Source of the DNA: Hsuehochloa calcarea | Taxonomy: Eukaryota; Streptophyta; Magnoliopsida; Poales; Poaceae | Length of the DNA: 64,000 nt | Assembly (NCBI GenBank): GCA_036346395.1 | Contig: CM070596.1 | Span: forward strand, 20,870,177-20,934,176 | Reading direction: 5' to 3' | Shown here: positions 1 to 12,851 of the stretch, piece after piece | Numbering within the stretch: the stretch's first letter is position 1 | How the letters are laid out: each line of letters opens with the position of its first letter | Made by a program: the position numbers and the translations under genes | Notes under the pieces: model-generated | What the model was told of the DNA's origin: nothing | The model's database searches: none | What the model saw: only the letters and a program-made list of their open reading frames with translations

Positions 1-620
1 TATTAGAGCCGCGCCATTCAAGTTCTATATGGGCGGAAGTGCGGATCGCCACTTTGTTGGGATGCGATTGGAGAGAAGGCAATTTTGGGTCGGGACCGAT
101 TGAAGACCGTTGAGCGTGTGGCCATGGTGAGGAGAATCATTAGCGGCTGAGTAGACGAAAAAGTTATCTTGATTTGAGGAGACGTGACTTGGAGTTTGCG
201 GTGGGTGACCAGTGCTCTTGAGTGTCTCCCACTAAAGGTATTGTTCGGTTTGGTACCCGAGGGAAGCTTAGCCCGAGGTACGTTGGACCGTTCGATTATT
301 GCAAGAATTGGGAAGCTAGCTTACCGCTGGACTGCTGAGTCCATGCGTGGAGTTCTAATGTGTTTCATGTCTCGATCTTGAAAGTTTTTGAGAGATCGAG
401 CATAAGATTTCATTAGAGCGTGACTATTGAGCAAGACCTCACGGTTGAGTCGCGTCCGTGGCGCGATACGGAGAGGTCGGAGCGAGTCTTTGAGGCACAA
501 GGCGTTGGTATCGTTAAGGTCTTTGTGGGCGCATCGGTCAGAGAGAGGCGACTTGGGAGTTGGAGTCTCGCATGCGCGAGCAATACGGAGTTGTTCACGT
601 CGCACGTGTTATTTGATTGT
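1..620 (+). pseudogene. Ty3/gypsy element A: 3' end of pol (integrase C-terminus and chromodomain-like tail)
   Basis: The first bases read, in the forward frame, through the integrase signature LYGRKC and a following PLCWD, as in Ty3 pol just after the catalytic core. A little further on come a basic stretch, a KGI-RFG segment and a GKLSPRYVGPF segment (about 220-290), which mark the integrase C-terminal domain. The last part (about 420-600) matches the tail of plant chromoviral pol, with a degenerate ATWELESRMREQ-type motif near 545-585. No single frame stays open and frame changes and stops are frequent, so this is a relic. The upstream gag, protease, reverse transcriptase and 5' LTR lie outside the window. 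The 3' LTR follows within about 80 bases. It would have encoded the enzyme that inserts the cDNA copy into the chromosome, with a tail thought to read chromatin. Confidence 0.82.
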
Positions 621-696
621 TTAATTTCAAAGATGTAGTTTTTATTTGAGTAGCTCGTGAGTAGAATTCGGGGTCGAATTCCGTTAAGAGGTAGAA

Positions 697-3082
697 TGTA
701 ATACTCAAAATAATAATAATATTAATAATCGCGTCTTAAGGATCGGAGCGTAATTAATTAAATAGTAACAGTAAATAATTAATTAATAACGTTTTAAGGG
801 CCTGTGTGCAATTAAATTAATTAGTATATAAAAAATAGAATTTCGGAATTTTTTTAGAGCTATATAAATAGTGGTGGATTTTTTAGAAACCCTAGCAACC
901 TTTTACTATTTCTTTCCAAGCCGTCGCCACAAATTTCCACCGCACGTATTGACTTTTCTTTTCTTTCTCTGCCGCGCCGCGTGGACGCCGTCACCTGCGC
1001 GTGCTGCTGCGGTCCTGCCGGGCTCCCCTGCTGCCGCTTGCGTGGCGTGGGTCGCGTTCGTTAAGCTTTGTCTTGCTTTTGCGTGGAAGCGGTAGCGTGG
1101 GCTGCTGCCGAAGCCGACTATTGTCTGGCATCTGCTGCTGCTGCCATTGGTTCGCCGTCTAACTGCGTCATTGCGCTAGCCGAAATTGCCGATTGCGCTG
1201 CTCAGCGTTCTGGTTGCCTTGACCGGCGCTGCGCGTGAGGCGAAGCGGGCCTTTGTCGCTCGAGGTTCTTCGCCATTCTTCTGCTTTGTTTCCTTTGTTG
1301 CCGCCTGCTCTCGCTTTCTTTCTTTGCCATTCTTCTGCTTCTTGATTGTCCCGCCGAGCCGAGCTACTGCCGCGTGGAGGTTAGATTGTTCTCCTCTGGT
1401 TTGCTAGACACTGTTAATTAGAGATTATAATCGAGATTAATTGGAGAGGTTTTATAATTTTCTAGTCACAGGGACCGATTTATGAGTCCGTTAGCCTGCT
1501 GTTCGGTGGAACGATTTATTCGGGTATCTTAATGGCGAATGTTGAAAATATCATCTACTAGTTAATTGTAGATAATTTCGATATCTTTCTATAGCATATT
1601 TTATCATGTCAATCGGACAAGTAGAATTTGAGTTATGATTTTCGGAAGGCTGCTGTTTTTACGGTTGTCGTCTTTCGGCGCTGGTTTGGTAGACTGTAGA
1701 GTAAAAATAGTAAATAGCTTAATTAGAGTTTTTGATCTACATGAAAGTTGTAGATAATTGTCCAATGGTTCTGTAGAATCTGAGAACGCGAATTTTGGTT
1801 GAGTAAAACAAACGTTATGAATTTAGTAAGACTGCTGTTCCGAAGCGGACAGATCGGCTTTTTGGGCTAAATACGGAGGGATAGATGATTTAATTAGAAG
1901 ACTTCGTAATCTAAGAAAATGTGGATAATTTTATAAAGAATCCAGAATGGGGTGGTTTGTGGTGATCGGACTTTCGAGTCAAAAGATACGTTCGTTTTAG
2001 TACTAAGACAGCAATAGGTAACTTTTCGGTACCGGAGTAACGTGGTATATTTGGGGACGTGTAGGAGCGATGTCGATTGATTGTTGTTCTTATGATGCTG
2101 TAGCTTGTATTGAGATTTGTGTATTTAATGTAGGAGAGGCGTCGTACTTGTTGCCATCTGCTAGTCAAATTGTGCGTCGCAACTAGTAAAGGCAAGTGCA
2201 TGGTAGACAGCGATCAATGATTGATCACTGTTTTCTTTATCTTCTATTACCATTATTGTTGTGCTTTTATTTTATTTAATTGCAAACAATGAATTGGTAT
2301 GATTATATCTTTGTTGATAAACATGATGAAAAGTTGGATATGATGTTTATGATGGAGTTTGCATGTTTGCATTCATAAGCATCTTTGCATAAGAGAAGGT
2401 GATCATGATTGATCACAACTCCACGGGAGTGGAGGAGGTCCCCGATCCTTATGGAGGAACGGGCTTGAGAGTGAATGTTGTCGCGAGCATTCACTCATGC
2501 TATACCGGTATACGCGAAAGAAGTGCATGTGGACATGTAGACTAGATTTGCATTGGTACATGAGATTAATGACTGAGAATATTAATGAAAGTACCTGTGA
2601 TGATAATGAAGCTATTGAATGCTGTTGATTTATTATTATTCGTTGTATATCGATGTGTTTGCTGAGTCGTGGACTCACCCTTGCTCTATTGTTGTCTTTA
2701 GGTGATCTTCGAGGATGCCGTAACTCAGAGCGAGTAGAGCACATGGACAACACATGATCATTTGCCATAAGAACCTTTTCACTCACAATTGGATTACTCT
2801 TGGATATGTTAGAGGTTGAATAAAGTTTAGGACATCATTTGGACTAGACTATTTGCTTTAATAATTTGGATTCATTGGTTGATGCTATTTTGGACTGTTT
2901 ACCTGGTTTTATTCCACTTGATTCTTTATTATCGTTTGAACCATAATTATGCATGTTCGTTTGTGATCCTTGGATATGTTTATTGATGATTTCTTGATGT
3001 AATTTTATAGTGTGTCGATATTTATTAGTTGGGAGAGTAGTGTGGTGGCATTCTAGGCTCAGTGTTGGGCTGGGGTGTTACA
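697..3082 (+). mobile_element. 3' LTR of Ty3/gypsy element A
   Basis: The LTR starts TGTAATACTC right after the pol relic and ends GGGGTGTTACA, giving the TG...CA ends of an LTR, about 2.39 kb long. It contains a TATA box near 861, a GC-rich block at about 960-1400, long AT-rich stretches and a palindromic TATACCGGTATA near 2503. Its last 50 or so bases, reverse-complemented, resemble the start of the LTR at 63860, so the same family occurs in opposite orientation at both ends of the window. The sequence after it (3083 on) is a different repeat. The target duplication cannot be checked because the 5' end is missing. Confidence 0.8.
861..870 (+). promoter_or_regulatory. TATA box in LTR of element A
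   Basis: TATATAAATA lies about 165 bases into the LTR and is followed by a GC-rich stretch, as expected for the U3 promoter of a plant LTR. The assignment rests on position and sequence only. Confidence 0.55.
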
Positions 3083-4016
3083 CACAAGAAGGAGGGTAAC
3101 CATATTTGTTGCCTACTGATGAAGAACAAGAAGGTCAAAGCGGTTGGGAAGGAGAAAATCAAGCAGCCCATGCGGCTGATCAAGGAGGAAAGAAGCCCGT
3201 GTGATGGGAGAGGAAAAGGGGACTTAAAACTCAAGTTTTGGATAAGATTTTCAAGCCCAATTCAGATCTCCCACAACCCCAACCGAAATCAAATTCGGAG
3301 TAAACCCAGAATCAAATTCGGATTCGGAATCAGCATCAAATTCGGATTCGGAATCAGCAGAACAGTCCGAAGTAAAACGGTCATAACTTTCTCATACGAA
3401 GTCCGATTTGGGTGATTTTGGGCTTTTTAGAAAGCTAACTTCAATCCCGATCCAACGGATCCTCCCTTACTCCAAAATTCCTCATGAGTCAAAAGATATG
3501 ACCGAAACAATATGACGGTTGTAAAATTAGAGTTTCCTTTTTTTATTTTAGATTGAGTCAGAATTGGAGTAGGAGTCCTAATTCCGAATTAGAGTAGGAG
3601 TAGGGCCTCTTGGCCAGCCATGAGGAGGACCTATATATTAAGGGTTAGACCCCCATTGTAACCTCAGACCAGTTTATGCATAAGAATAGAAACATAGCTA
3701 TTGCTTGTTCTTTCGAAACCAGAGTTCATGCGAGGACTTTGAGAGAGGACTAGGCGATCCATTGGTTCGTTCTGCAATTCAAGGTCAAGCCGTCGTTCCA
3801 TTGGGAATTGGGGACTTGGCGATCGTCGTTCGTGGTCTCGCGAGGATCAACTATCTGGTGTGTTTTGGGCGTATTCCAAAGAGTTGAGGGTTCGTGCATT
3901 GGCGCGAGTGTTCAGCTAGTGACATCGTCTACTTCGCATCAGTTATCCACGGTTACTCATCGAGAAGATCGGGCATCCCCCGTATCACAATCTACTCTAT
4001 AAAAGACCCTAAAATT
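3083..4016 (+). mobile_element. LTR-like fragment (Ty3-type promoter and leader), limits uncertain
   Basis: This block abuts the end of LTR A. It shows features common in grass Ty3 LTRs: purine-rich and 'TCATAACTTTCTCATA'-type text near 3383, a TATA-like CTATATATTA at 3631-3640, and a downstream ACCCCCATTGTAACCTCAGACC-type leader of LTR character. A perfect 24-bp tandem duplication lies inside it. I see no primer site or coding part next to it, and neither end can be fixed exactly. It could be a solo LTR or a truncated one into which element A was inserted. No protein match was seen in any frame. Confidence 0.45.
3311..3358 (+). repeat. Perfect 24-bp tandem duplication
   Basis: Two back-to-back identical 24-base units (3311-3334 and 3335-3358) that begin ATCAAATTCGG and end GGAATCAGC. 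A related, imperfect unit precedes them near 3287-3310. Confidence 0.85.
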
Positions 4017-4276
4017 CTGACATAACTCACTTTTATTCAGAAAAAAGAGAAAGATGGGAGGTAAGGGAGAGGGGTAGAGAGTAGAGAGGAGGAAAGAAGT
4101 TAGCAAAGTGCTGCCCATCCGGTCGTCTACGTTTTAGTTAAAAAAATTTAAGCGAATGGATTACATAGTTTTAGATGTGCAGTTAAGTCATGTAGTATGT
4201 TGTACATAATTCTTTTCAGGGGGTAGTTTAGTTTTAGATATATGGTTAATTGTGAAAATCTTGTTTATAGTACAAT
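4017..4276 (+). other. Upstream flank of the MULE transposase relic
   Basis: This 260-base stretch between the LTR-like block and the first MULE codon is purine-rich at about 4045-4105 and AT-rich afterwards, and it ends in TTTATAG, which resembles an intron acceptor. It may be the 5' untranslated part of the MULE gene. No terminal inverted repeat was recognised. Confidence 0.3.
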
Positions 4277-6695
4277 ATGTCAAATATGTCGGACGCAACT
4301 AATTTTAAAATTTACTACGGTCAGGAGACTATTCTTGAGGGTCCCACAGAGATTGATTTGTGTTATTTCCAATCAGCGACTGTGACCCTAATAAGATTAA
4401 TGCAGCGTACATAGGGCGCTGTGATGCAGTGGTTGTTCCTCACATTCCATTTGGATCATATTGTGTATAATCTGAGATTGAGTTGCCTTACCAACCAAGC
4501 ACCACAGGGCACATATTAGGAGTTAGTGCAGCTCAAGGGAATATGATCATGCCAGTCATATGTACGTAGGGCGAGGGAGAAACGGTGGGATTTGGCCCTT
4601 CTGGCCCAGGCATATGTCGAGCCGACTACTTTATCGATGGCTGAACAAGAAAGGGGTGGTGATGCTGAAGAAGAATTTGGAGACTCCACCCACAGCGCGG
4701 CGTACACAATGGTCGAAGGTCCGGGAGTTGCTGATGCTATTAATGAAGACTGTGTGGAAAGAGCTCTTTCAGTCATTCAAGCTACTTGGCTTGCTGACGC
4801 GGGTGAGGAGCTAGAAGCCCTAGTCTGAAGGTGGATCTCGAAGACCAAGACTGCATGTCATTGTCAAAAGATGAAGGATCTGATGACGAGGATGATGTGG
4901 AACAGCAAGCGGTTCCATCCGAGTGGAATACAGACTAGTTCGACAACCTCGTCGTTAACAGAGGCTCCCGTGTGCCGTGGGAGTACAACCAGAGTAAGGT
5001 CAGGTGAAAAGCTATGTATAAATGCAAGGTGGTTGTGCAGGAGACGGTCAAATACTAGGTTTTGTCGGTGAGGCGTACATTCACAGTCGTCAAGTCTAAC
5101 CCAATATGCTACGACGTGAAGTGCGACATTGAGGGATGCCCTTTGCGAGTGCACATATTTCAGTCTAAGTGGGACACCTACTGTAAATACTCTATAATGA
5201 TCTCTCACACATGTGTCATCGCTGAGTCAGTGTAGTCCCACAAGAACCTGTCACCAGACTTCATCACGAACATCATGTACAGAGAGATTGTGGATAATCC
5301 ATATTTTAAGCCACGATCCATCATTAAGGCGATTGAGGTAAGGTTCCAGTACACAATTAGCTATGCCAAAGCGTGGAGGGCAAAATATAAGGTATTGGAA
5401 TAAAGGTTTGGTACATTCGAGGACTCCTACCACAACCTTCTCGGCCATCTCTAGGTCATACAGGATAGGAATCCCGGTACTCATGTTGCCATTGAAGATT
5501 CTACGCATCCAAAGTGGGGCAATAAGAAGGTACTGAAGCGAGCATTCTTCGCCTTTGGTCCACACATCAATGCATTTTTGTACTGCCATCCAATCTTGTG
5601 CGTGGATGACACATTCCTGACTAGAAGGTACAAGGGTCCAATACTGACTACAATAGAGACGGACGGGAACAATCAAGTGCTTCTCGTGGCATTCACATTC
5701 ATTGAAAGCGAGAACACGGACAGCTGGTTATGGTTCCTGAGGAATTTGAGAATTTCTGTTGTACAGAGACGTCCTGACGTATGCGTCACACATGATCGGT
5801 ATGTGGACTTGCTAAGTGCAATAACTCAACTACAACAAGGAGACAATGAACCACTTCCATGGATGGTTCCGCAGAGCAGGTGATGCATGAGGCAGTTGGG
5901 TGTAAACTTTTACAAGTAGTTCTGCAAAAAAGACTTTATGAACCTGTTCAAGCGGCTGTGCAACCAGAACCAGTAACGAAAGTTTGACGCACTTTGGAAG
6001 ATTATGGATGAGCGAACTCAGACGCATAGAAAAGAGGTAGCAAAAAATGCAGCTACAAGCACTAACCAGGCCCTCGATGCATTGCCACAACTACCCATAG
6101 ATGGTCCCTGTGTGGTGAGAAATATGGGGGTCCAGGTGAAATGCTTCTCGGACTAGATTGAGCATAAGCCTAAGGAGAAGTGGTCGCTACTACATGACAG
6201 GAGTGGTGCTTGATATGTTATCATGACATCCAATCTAGCCAGGATGTACAATTGGGTCATGCACGGTCCTAGGTGCTTCCCTTTGGTTGGTATTGTAGAG
6301 CCAATTCTCCGCGGTGCCACAAATTACTTTATTAACAGAAGCAACAACGTATCACTCACCCAAGCAAATGACAGAGCACTGTACTCCGCTATGAAGACCA
6401 AGTACATGGAGGAGAAGACCAAGAAGGGTGAGATGCACCAGGCATTCAAGATGGGCACAAGGGAGCTTCGCCCCGAGATACTGTGTAGGAATAAAGGATG
6501 TCGCGAGACGAACCACGAGAGGATCACCCACAAGTGGACACTACACCGCACTAGTTGTGTATGCACTTGCAACATGTCTCTTCTTTTGCATAGGCCTTAC
6601 TCACATGCATGCCTGCATGTTCAATGATGGCACAGCATTCCGACCGGTACCTCTCTGATTATTTCAACAAGGACAAGGTGATGCAAACCTAGAGT
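4277..6695 (+). pseudogene. MULE (MudrA-like) transposase pseudogene, 5' part
   Basis: Read forward with frame changes, this stretch follows the domain order of plant Mutator-like transposases. It starts at an ATG (4277) followed by an FKIYYG-type N-terminus and has an acidic region near 4640-4960. A DNA-binding-domain-like part (about 5000-5220) follows, with CDIEGCP and, after a gap, SHTC. The DDE transposase core carries CVDDTFL (about 5595) for the first aspartate, GNNQVLLVAFTFIE and ENTDSWLWFL after it, and VTHDR (about 5787). The C-terminal part is at 6160-6480 (ARMYNWVMHG, PLVGIVE). Stops occur early, for example at about 4408, 5234 and 5880, so it is dead. Element C interrupts it at 6696 with a 5-bp target duplication, and the gene resumes at 15252. 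Confidence 0.85.
6691..6695. repeat. Target-site duplication AGAGT, left copy (element C)
   Basis: AGAGT here and AGAGT at 15247-15251 directly flank the TGTAAC...TTACA ends of element C. This is the 5-bp duplication expected from retroviral-type integration. Confidence 0.92.
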
Positions 6696-9069
6696 TGTAA
6701 CACCCTGGCTATTCGGAAGCTAAGATGTCACGCAAAACTATCAAACTACTAAGAATAGCATTCAAGCTGGATTATACAGATTCAATCAACAATAATTTCT
6801 AAAGAATGACAATAAACGATCACCAGATTCATGGAAAAGAATGGATAAACAGTTATAATACCACGAACAGTCAAGCAATACCAAAGTTGGATTATTACAA
6901 ATCTGGAAATTTATTTAACAAGTTGGCTTGACTGAAAGGTAATAATAATTATTCTGGTTGGATAAAAGTGAAGTGCAGTGTGCCGAACTACCCCACCAAA
7001 TCATCTTGTCTTCTCCTCAATTACCTATTTAAAACATACAAAGCAAGGGTGAGTCGAAGACTCAGCAAGTACATACAAGAATAATCAAACATAGAGTGGA
7101 CAACACAATCCAGTTGAATTACGAACAAATCTTGGAACACATATATGATTGAATGGAATGAATACATGAATGGATGGAATGAAAGAATGCATTGAAGGAA
7201 TGGACTAATCACGACTTATACTGGTATAGCGAGTGTAACACCGTCGGTGTTCACTTAAAGTTACCGTATGAAGAACGTTTCATACGGGTGTCCAACGTGG
7301 CCCACATTGGAATGGTGGATCACACGTACCCATTCGGAATTGATGGGTTTTCAAATGCTCGATCGGAATTGATGGGTCTTTCAAATGCCCATCTTTGGAA
7401 TTGATGGGACTTACCAAAAGAATCCACTTAGTGGTCATAATGAATTTTATGAATGAACATGATGATTTCTCATGGTATGAATGAATATCACACATTAGTG
7501 GAAAAGGCACATGGCATTCAACAACAGGTGTAAACAAGTATAAGTATGCATTCCCACACAACATAATATATCAAGAATGCCACACAAGTTAGTTACATGT
7601 AATGGAATGCAACCACTGAAATGAATGTTAATTCTTTAATCACAAGAATAATCTTCTTGAAATGAAATAAACATCAGGATGGATAGAAAAAGGCATTCAC
7701 AATTTATCCCGACATCAAGCAAACAATTGGAAACATCACCAAACAGCATAGGGTACTTGCCTTCCGCGATGTGACGTAATAGGAGGACACGAATATACCC
7801 CTCCACTCACCGCCTCACCGCCTACACAAATGTATAATCGAAATAAGAATAACAAGGTATGACATTGCTTCAAGAGCCCTTCCATCCCCTCTATCTCTCC
7901 CACACATACAACGGGATCAATTTTACCAAGTTTACCCAACAGCCCGATTACCGCTAAACTGGCAGCGATACTAGAAAAATCACCATTAATTATCTGTAAC
8001 TCCAAAAGACCTGAAACCAGTGCCCAACTACTCTTAACAGCCCAGGCTACAAAACATTAGTTGGCGGAATCCCCTGATTCGGCCAAAACAGAGGGCTAAT
8101 TATCAGCTAAACACAACCCATCTACGTCTGTACAGAATACAGATCAGAGATAAAGAAAATGGCGTAACTTTCAACCTATTGATCCAATGAGAATGATTCT
8201 TATCAGCTTGGAAAGATAATTTTAAGGGCTAAAATAACTTAGTTGGGTTAAGGTTCTGATTCGGCCCTTAATTTGAACAAAACCGAGGGACAAACCTACT
8301 GACCTCAGTTTTCATACAGACCGGACAGTTCGTAATCAAAAATTCATATCTCCCAAACTACAGATTGGATTTTCCTGAGCTTGGTGCCAAAAGAAAGCTA
8401 ACGTTCCCAGGAATAAAACTCTAGAAGGGCAAAATCCCAGATTCGGCCTCTACAGTAGTCTAAATAATAGATGAAAACACTAACATTTATCTGCCCAGAA
8501 TTCAGAACAGTGGTAAAGAAAATATCATAACTTTCATTATACAGATCCATTGGGGATGGTCTTTATCAGCTTTGAAAGATAATTTAAAGGGCTACAATAA
8601 CTTATTTGGGTAGAGGTTCTGGAAATGCCTCTAACTAAATCAAAACCTAGGATCAAGCCTACAGATCCTTCTCGTCAGACAGACAGAACAGCGCGCACTA
8701 AAAAAATCATATCTCCTAAACCGTAAGGCGGAATCACGTGATCTCGGTGGCTATGGAAAGCTAAGAACAATACCTACAACTTTCTAAGAGATGGACAGGA
8801 CAGAAAACGAACGCATATTACCCAAAATCGACGTACAAGACGGCGCACAGCAAGGGGGAAGGGGGGGCGGCGGCTCCAAAGGGGGGAGGGGGAGAGAAAT
8901 GTGGAGTTTAGGGTTTGGGGGGTGGGAACCCCCCCTTATGGCCGGCCACCACAGGTTGCCGTGAAATCACAGAAAACCCCCCGGTGAAAAGATGATTCTG
9001 GTTTTTTTTCGATTAGCTCCCTCTTCCGAAACTTCTTCTAATAAGCCGAATCACCTTCGGGGTATTACA
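6696..9069 (-). mobile_element. 3' LTR of element C
   Basis: Begins TGTAACACCCTGG and ends CGGGGTATTACA on the plus strand. It is colinear with 12852-15246, with scattered substitutions and small indels. It lacks a segment of about 28 bases next to 8951 that the other copy has, and it has a 9-base extra CCGCCTCAC near 7808. Confidence 0.9.
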
Positions 9070-9083
9070 TTCTACCCCCCTTA
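9070..9083 (-). other. Polypurine tract of element C
   Basis: TTCTACCCCCCTTAA on the plus strand is a purine run (AAGGGGGGTAGAA) on the element strand, immediately upstream of the 3' LTR. It is the expected primer for plus-strand cDNA. Confidence 0.75.
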
Positions 9084-9169
9084 ACGGAATTCGACCTCGA
9101 ATTCTAACCGGCAACTAATACCAGCGAATTTCCAAGGAGATGAAATCAACGGATTTAACTGTACGAAAC

Positions 9170-9330
9170 AAGCGGTGCGATCTTGCTCGCGCATGCGAGA
9201 CTCTATCTCCCAAGTGGCCTCTCTCTCGGAATAGAGAAACCACAAAGCAAAGATGTGAAGCGACGTCTGACCTAACAATCAACTTGAACTTTCTAGGTAC
9301 ACTTATCAGAAGAGGATCGAAGGTAAGACC
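9170..9330 (-). pseudogene. Relic of a Ty3 pol C-terminal tail inside element C
   Basis: On the minus strand a short run reads SEREATWEIESRMREQ, the closing motif of the chromodomain-like tail of plant chromovirus pol. It sits just upstream of the polypurine tract, where the pol gene of an autonomous element would end. Nothing upstream in this element continues the protein. A similar tail is seen in element A (about 540-600). The simplest reading is that C derives from an autonomous relative of A by loss or replacement of almost all coding sequence. Confidence 0.72.
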
Positions 9331-12300
9331 TTACTCGATGGTCAACGTTTTTAACAATCTCCAACTTTGAATAGTCCTGCTTGCTAAATCGGCACCAAAG
9401 ACGCACCTTGCGTTGCGTGCTTACGCGTATGTACCGTGACGGTCAAGCGATAAGCCGACTTCCTAATTTCTTCTCTTGCGGAAATGAAGAGAATCCAACT
9501 GAAAAAAGAGAGTTCTCATCGCAACCACGCAATGTTAACTCTTCACCAAAAAGGTTAAATCCCAAATGTGACAATTCATCAGTAAAGCAATTCCACTTCC
9601 AATGAATCAATTTGCGAAAGAACACCACGGAAACCAAAAGAGAAATTTACTTGAATACTCAAATCAAATATTTCTTTTACTCATTGAATGGAAAGATTCG
9701 ACCATGCCAACACTGACCCCAACTCAAAGTCGTAAAACACTTATCAACGACACAAAACCCAAGCGAGAAGCAAGGAAGCATCATTTTCCAAGAAAACATC
9801 ATTTCTTCCGCTTCTCTCTTGAGGAGTAAAACTTCTCTCAATATTGGAATTGAATTCATCGCATACCTCAAGAGATTAAACCTCTTAATTGAACATTATC
9901 AAATTATGCTCAAACTGAAATACATCATCCACACCATGGTGGAGAGACTCCATTGAATTTTTCGATTGCTCTAGACATCTCGTTCTACTATTCAACCTTA
10001 ATTTGATTAAAGACACCCAAAGCGCCACAGGGATAGATACCACACAATCACATTACCTCAAATTTTCAAGAACAACTCGAGAATCGTCGATCGCATGCTA
10101 ATGTCTTTGCTTCAAAAGGGTCCTAGCATAAACATGTTCGAAACTCATTTATTCCACCCTCTATACACACAATCGATGCGTGACCAAAGGTCTAGCATAA
10201 GCGAATGCAAAGCCCGATTTAAATTCCAAAACCTCTACAACAGATTGCTCTTATAGCGATAGTGAAATCATCGAATTAAATATCCAACATTACCACCATT
10301 CTAACATACTCACTCATTGACATCATCAGAAATCACCCACACCATCTCGCAATGCTATCCAATTGCGTTACTCTAAAAATTCAATGAAGGTTTCCATACC
10401 TCCGATAATCACCAACCTTTCAATCTCGAATTGAAGTTACGAATTTCACTATACCGGTGTTAATCAGCCGTAACACTTTTCAGACTTACTTCGAAGTCAA
10501 ACATCTCAGGTGAATCAATTTCCCTCCAAGGGATACAGATCAAAACCATTTCACATTCTACTACTCCTCCGATAACTTGGTAGCAAAGTATCATCGCTAC
10601 AATTACTCATCCACCACCAAACAGTTGCCAAACTTTCACCTTGCAAACACTTCGCAACACAAAACTGTGATCCTTTCTCAAAAGGAAGAGGCGAACAAAA
10701 ACAATTTTATTCATACAGGAAAGCGTTGCTCACCACGGCGGCCAAGAAACCAAAAGAAATATTCTGCTAAAGGTGATCTTGGAAAACGAAAATTAAGTTC
10801 GTGGTTGAGGGAACACATTCCTCAGAAGATAATAGCAAATAACAACCGATAAGAAAACGACATTACGATTGAAACTCAAAATATTTTGAGTGAAAAGGGC
10901 AGAAAATTTAGGCAATGAACTCATTGAACATAGGTGGAGTCCACAATTGAAAACATGAGCCTCACAAGAAGAGAATGTCGGATCTTTACAGATAAGAACA
11001 ACGAGCATTCAAGATCAAAACGCTTGCATCACTGAAGAACCATTATAACTCTGCAACAAATCGTTTTACGTGGCAAACTTCGTTTATCACAATAAACTGG
11101 GACCTCCAATAGGTCATGAACACAAAACTCGAAATTGAATTATTTTAGAAACATCAAGAAAGGTGGTCAAATTTCTTCTTTCTCTATAAAAGAATCAACC
11201 TTACCCTCACATTACTGATCGTGTTAATAAACCTTCTAAAGGAAACATGACAAATCAGGTCATAAAAATTTTCAGCATCAAATGGAATTGTAATAACAAC
11301 TTATTCTAGAAAAGAATTCTGGTACAAAAACCACAAAGTTGAACAAACGTCACACCCAGCACTACAAAACTCTAGAGAAAGGGGGTTTCGACACTTTTCT
11401 TTTTAAAGGGAGGTTCTAATCTCCAACACTCCAAATATTCCAAAGAAATGAACATAGTCGAAATTTTCTTCAATGAACTTTGTGAAAGGAAATTTTCATT
11501 CTTCGAACTGTCAAACGGATAACCGAGCTGCCCTTATCAACAAGAGAGATAGAACTAACATAAAGAGAACGATCTTGTCAAGAATAGCGTTCACAACAAA
11601 GAATAAGAGCTCATGACGGAAAGGCAAGAAACTATTTTGAAAAACAAATACGGTCTAATAGAAACCCGTAGCCCACAATCTTTGTTTGGATGCAACCCCC
11701 GACTTAAGCATAACCAAGCACTCCAAAAGGGTTTTAACGCTTTTCTTGAGTAAAGGAGATGCATCAAATTTCAACAAGCGAGGGTTCCAAAAGGAATACA
11801 TTGAGCCAATGCTTTCGTGTTAACGATCTTGCAACAAGAATTCTCATTAGGCAAACCATCAAGCGAGTAAATGAGTCGCTATTCTCCAATGAGAAAGAAA
11901 GAACAACTATGAAAATATCAATGTTGCCAATTTACAAAGATCATTCGTAGTAAAACAATTCGACAATCGAAAAACAATAATATTTTCGGAGTACCATTAA
12001 AGGCCTATTTAAACTCGTCTACCAAAATCATGAACCCAAGAGAAATTCATCAATCGCCACCGGACAAGAATTTGTCAAATTCGAAAATCAAGGAAGAGAA
12101 CGACTTACTAAAGCGACCCAAGAGAAACATGCAAGAGCAATACACACTTGATAAAGAACTTGCAAAAGAAGTCTTCCAATCTGAGATTCCAAGCGAGCGA
12201 ATGAGTTAAATTTCCCAACAGGTAAAACAAGTCTTTTGTGAAAAGAGGAAATCTTGCATTTGAACTATGCTCACGTGGAGCAGAAATATCACAATAGTCG

Positions 12301-12834
12301 AAAGGGCAATATTTGTTTCAAAGAACGAATCAGAGAATTGCTGGAGCTTGCCTTCTTCATTAAAACCCCAATTTCAAAAGAATTCACAAGCCGCCAGAAC
12401 CACAACGAGAAACGGATATCGGTTCGAGAAAGGCAACAAGTTCATCAATGAGCTCATGCTCAATCTGAGCTTATGGAGCAGAGGTAAGTAGTTCTCTAAT
12501 ATCATACTACGAGCGGTGGTGTAGCCTGGCAAAACCCTGGACATCAACTACGAACTCAACTGATCAACGCCCACTAGCGAAACGCATAACTAATGCAATC
12601 AATTATGAATATATATATTTATATCGGATCATCTCATGACGATCATAGAATAATTTCATAGATAGAGGTTATCACATCATATCATGGATTAACACTTCAT
12701 AGCATAACACAATTTAACAACGACTCAATACTCGAGTCACCACAATTGAAATGCGGAAGCAACAGTTTACCCAACCCCTCCTAATGTGCACAGTGTGTCA
12801 ATTTAATATGTTTGAATGAACCACGGACCTAAAG
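9331..12834 (-). other. Noncoding internal region of element C
   Basis: About 3.5 kb between the primer site and the pol-tail relic. It is A-rich on the plus strand, has only short chance reading frames in all six frames, and shows no gag zinc knuckle, protease, FIDD-type reverse transcriptase motif or integrase motif. No internal tandem array was recognised. Confidence 0.7.
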
Positions 12835-12849
12835 CCTGCTCTGATACCA
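12835..12849 (-). other. Primer-binding site of element C (initiator Met tRNA)
   Basis: On the minus strand the sequence is TGGTATCAGAGCAGG, two bases after the LTR end. TGGTATCAGAGC is the usual match to the 3' end of plant initiator methionine tRNA. Confidence 0.88.
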
Positions 12850-12851
12850 AC

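Noticed and set aside
7736..8005. 89-codon minus-strand frame (also 97 codons at 13863-14156)
   Set aside because: It is present in both LTRs of element C, but it lies in LTR sequence, is frameshifted between copies and has no recognisable domain.
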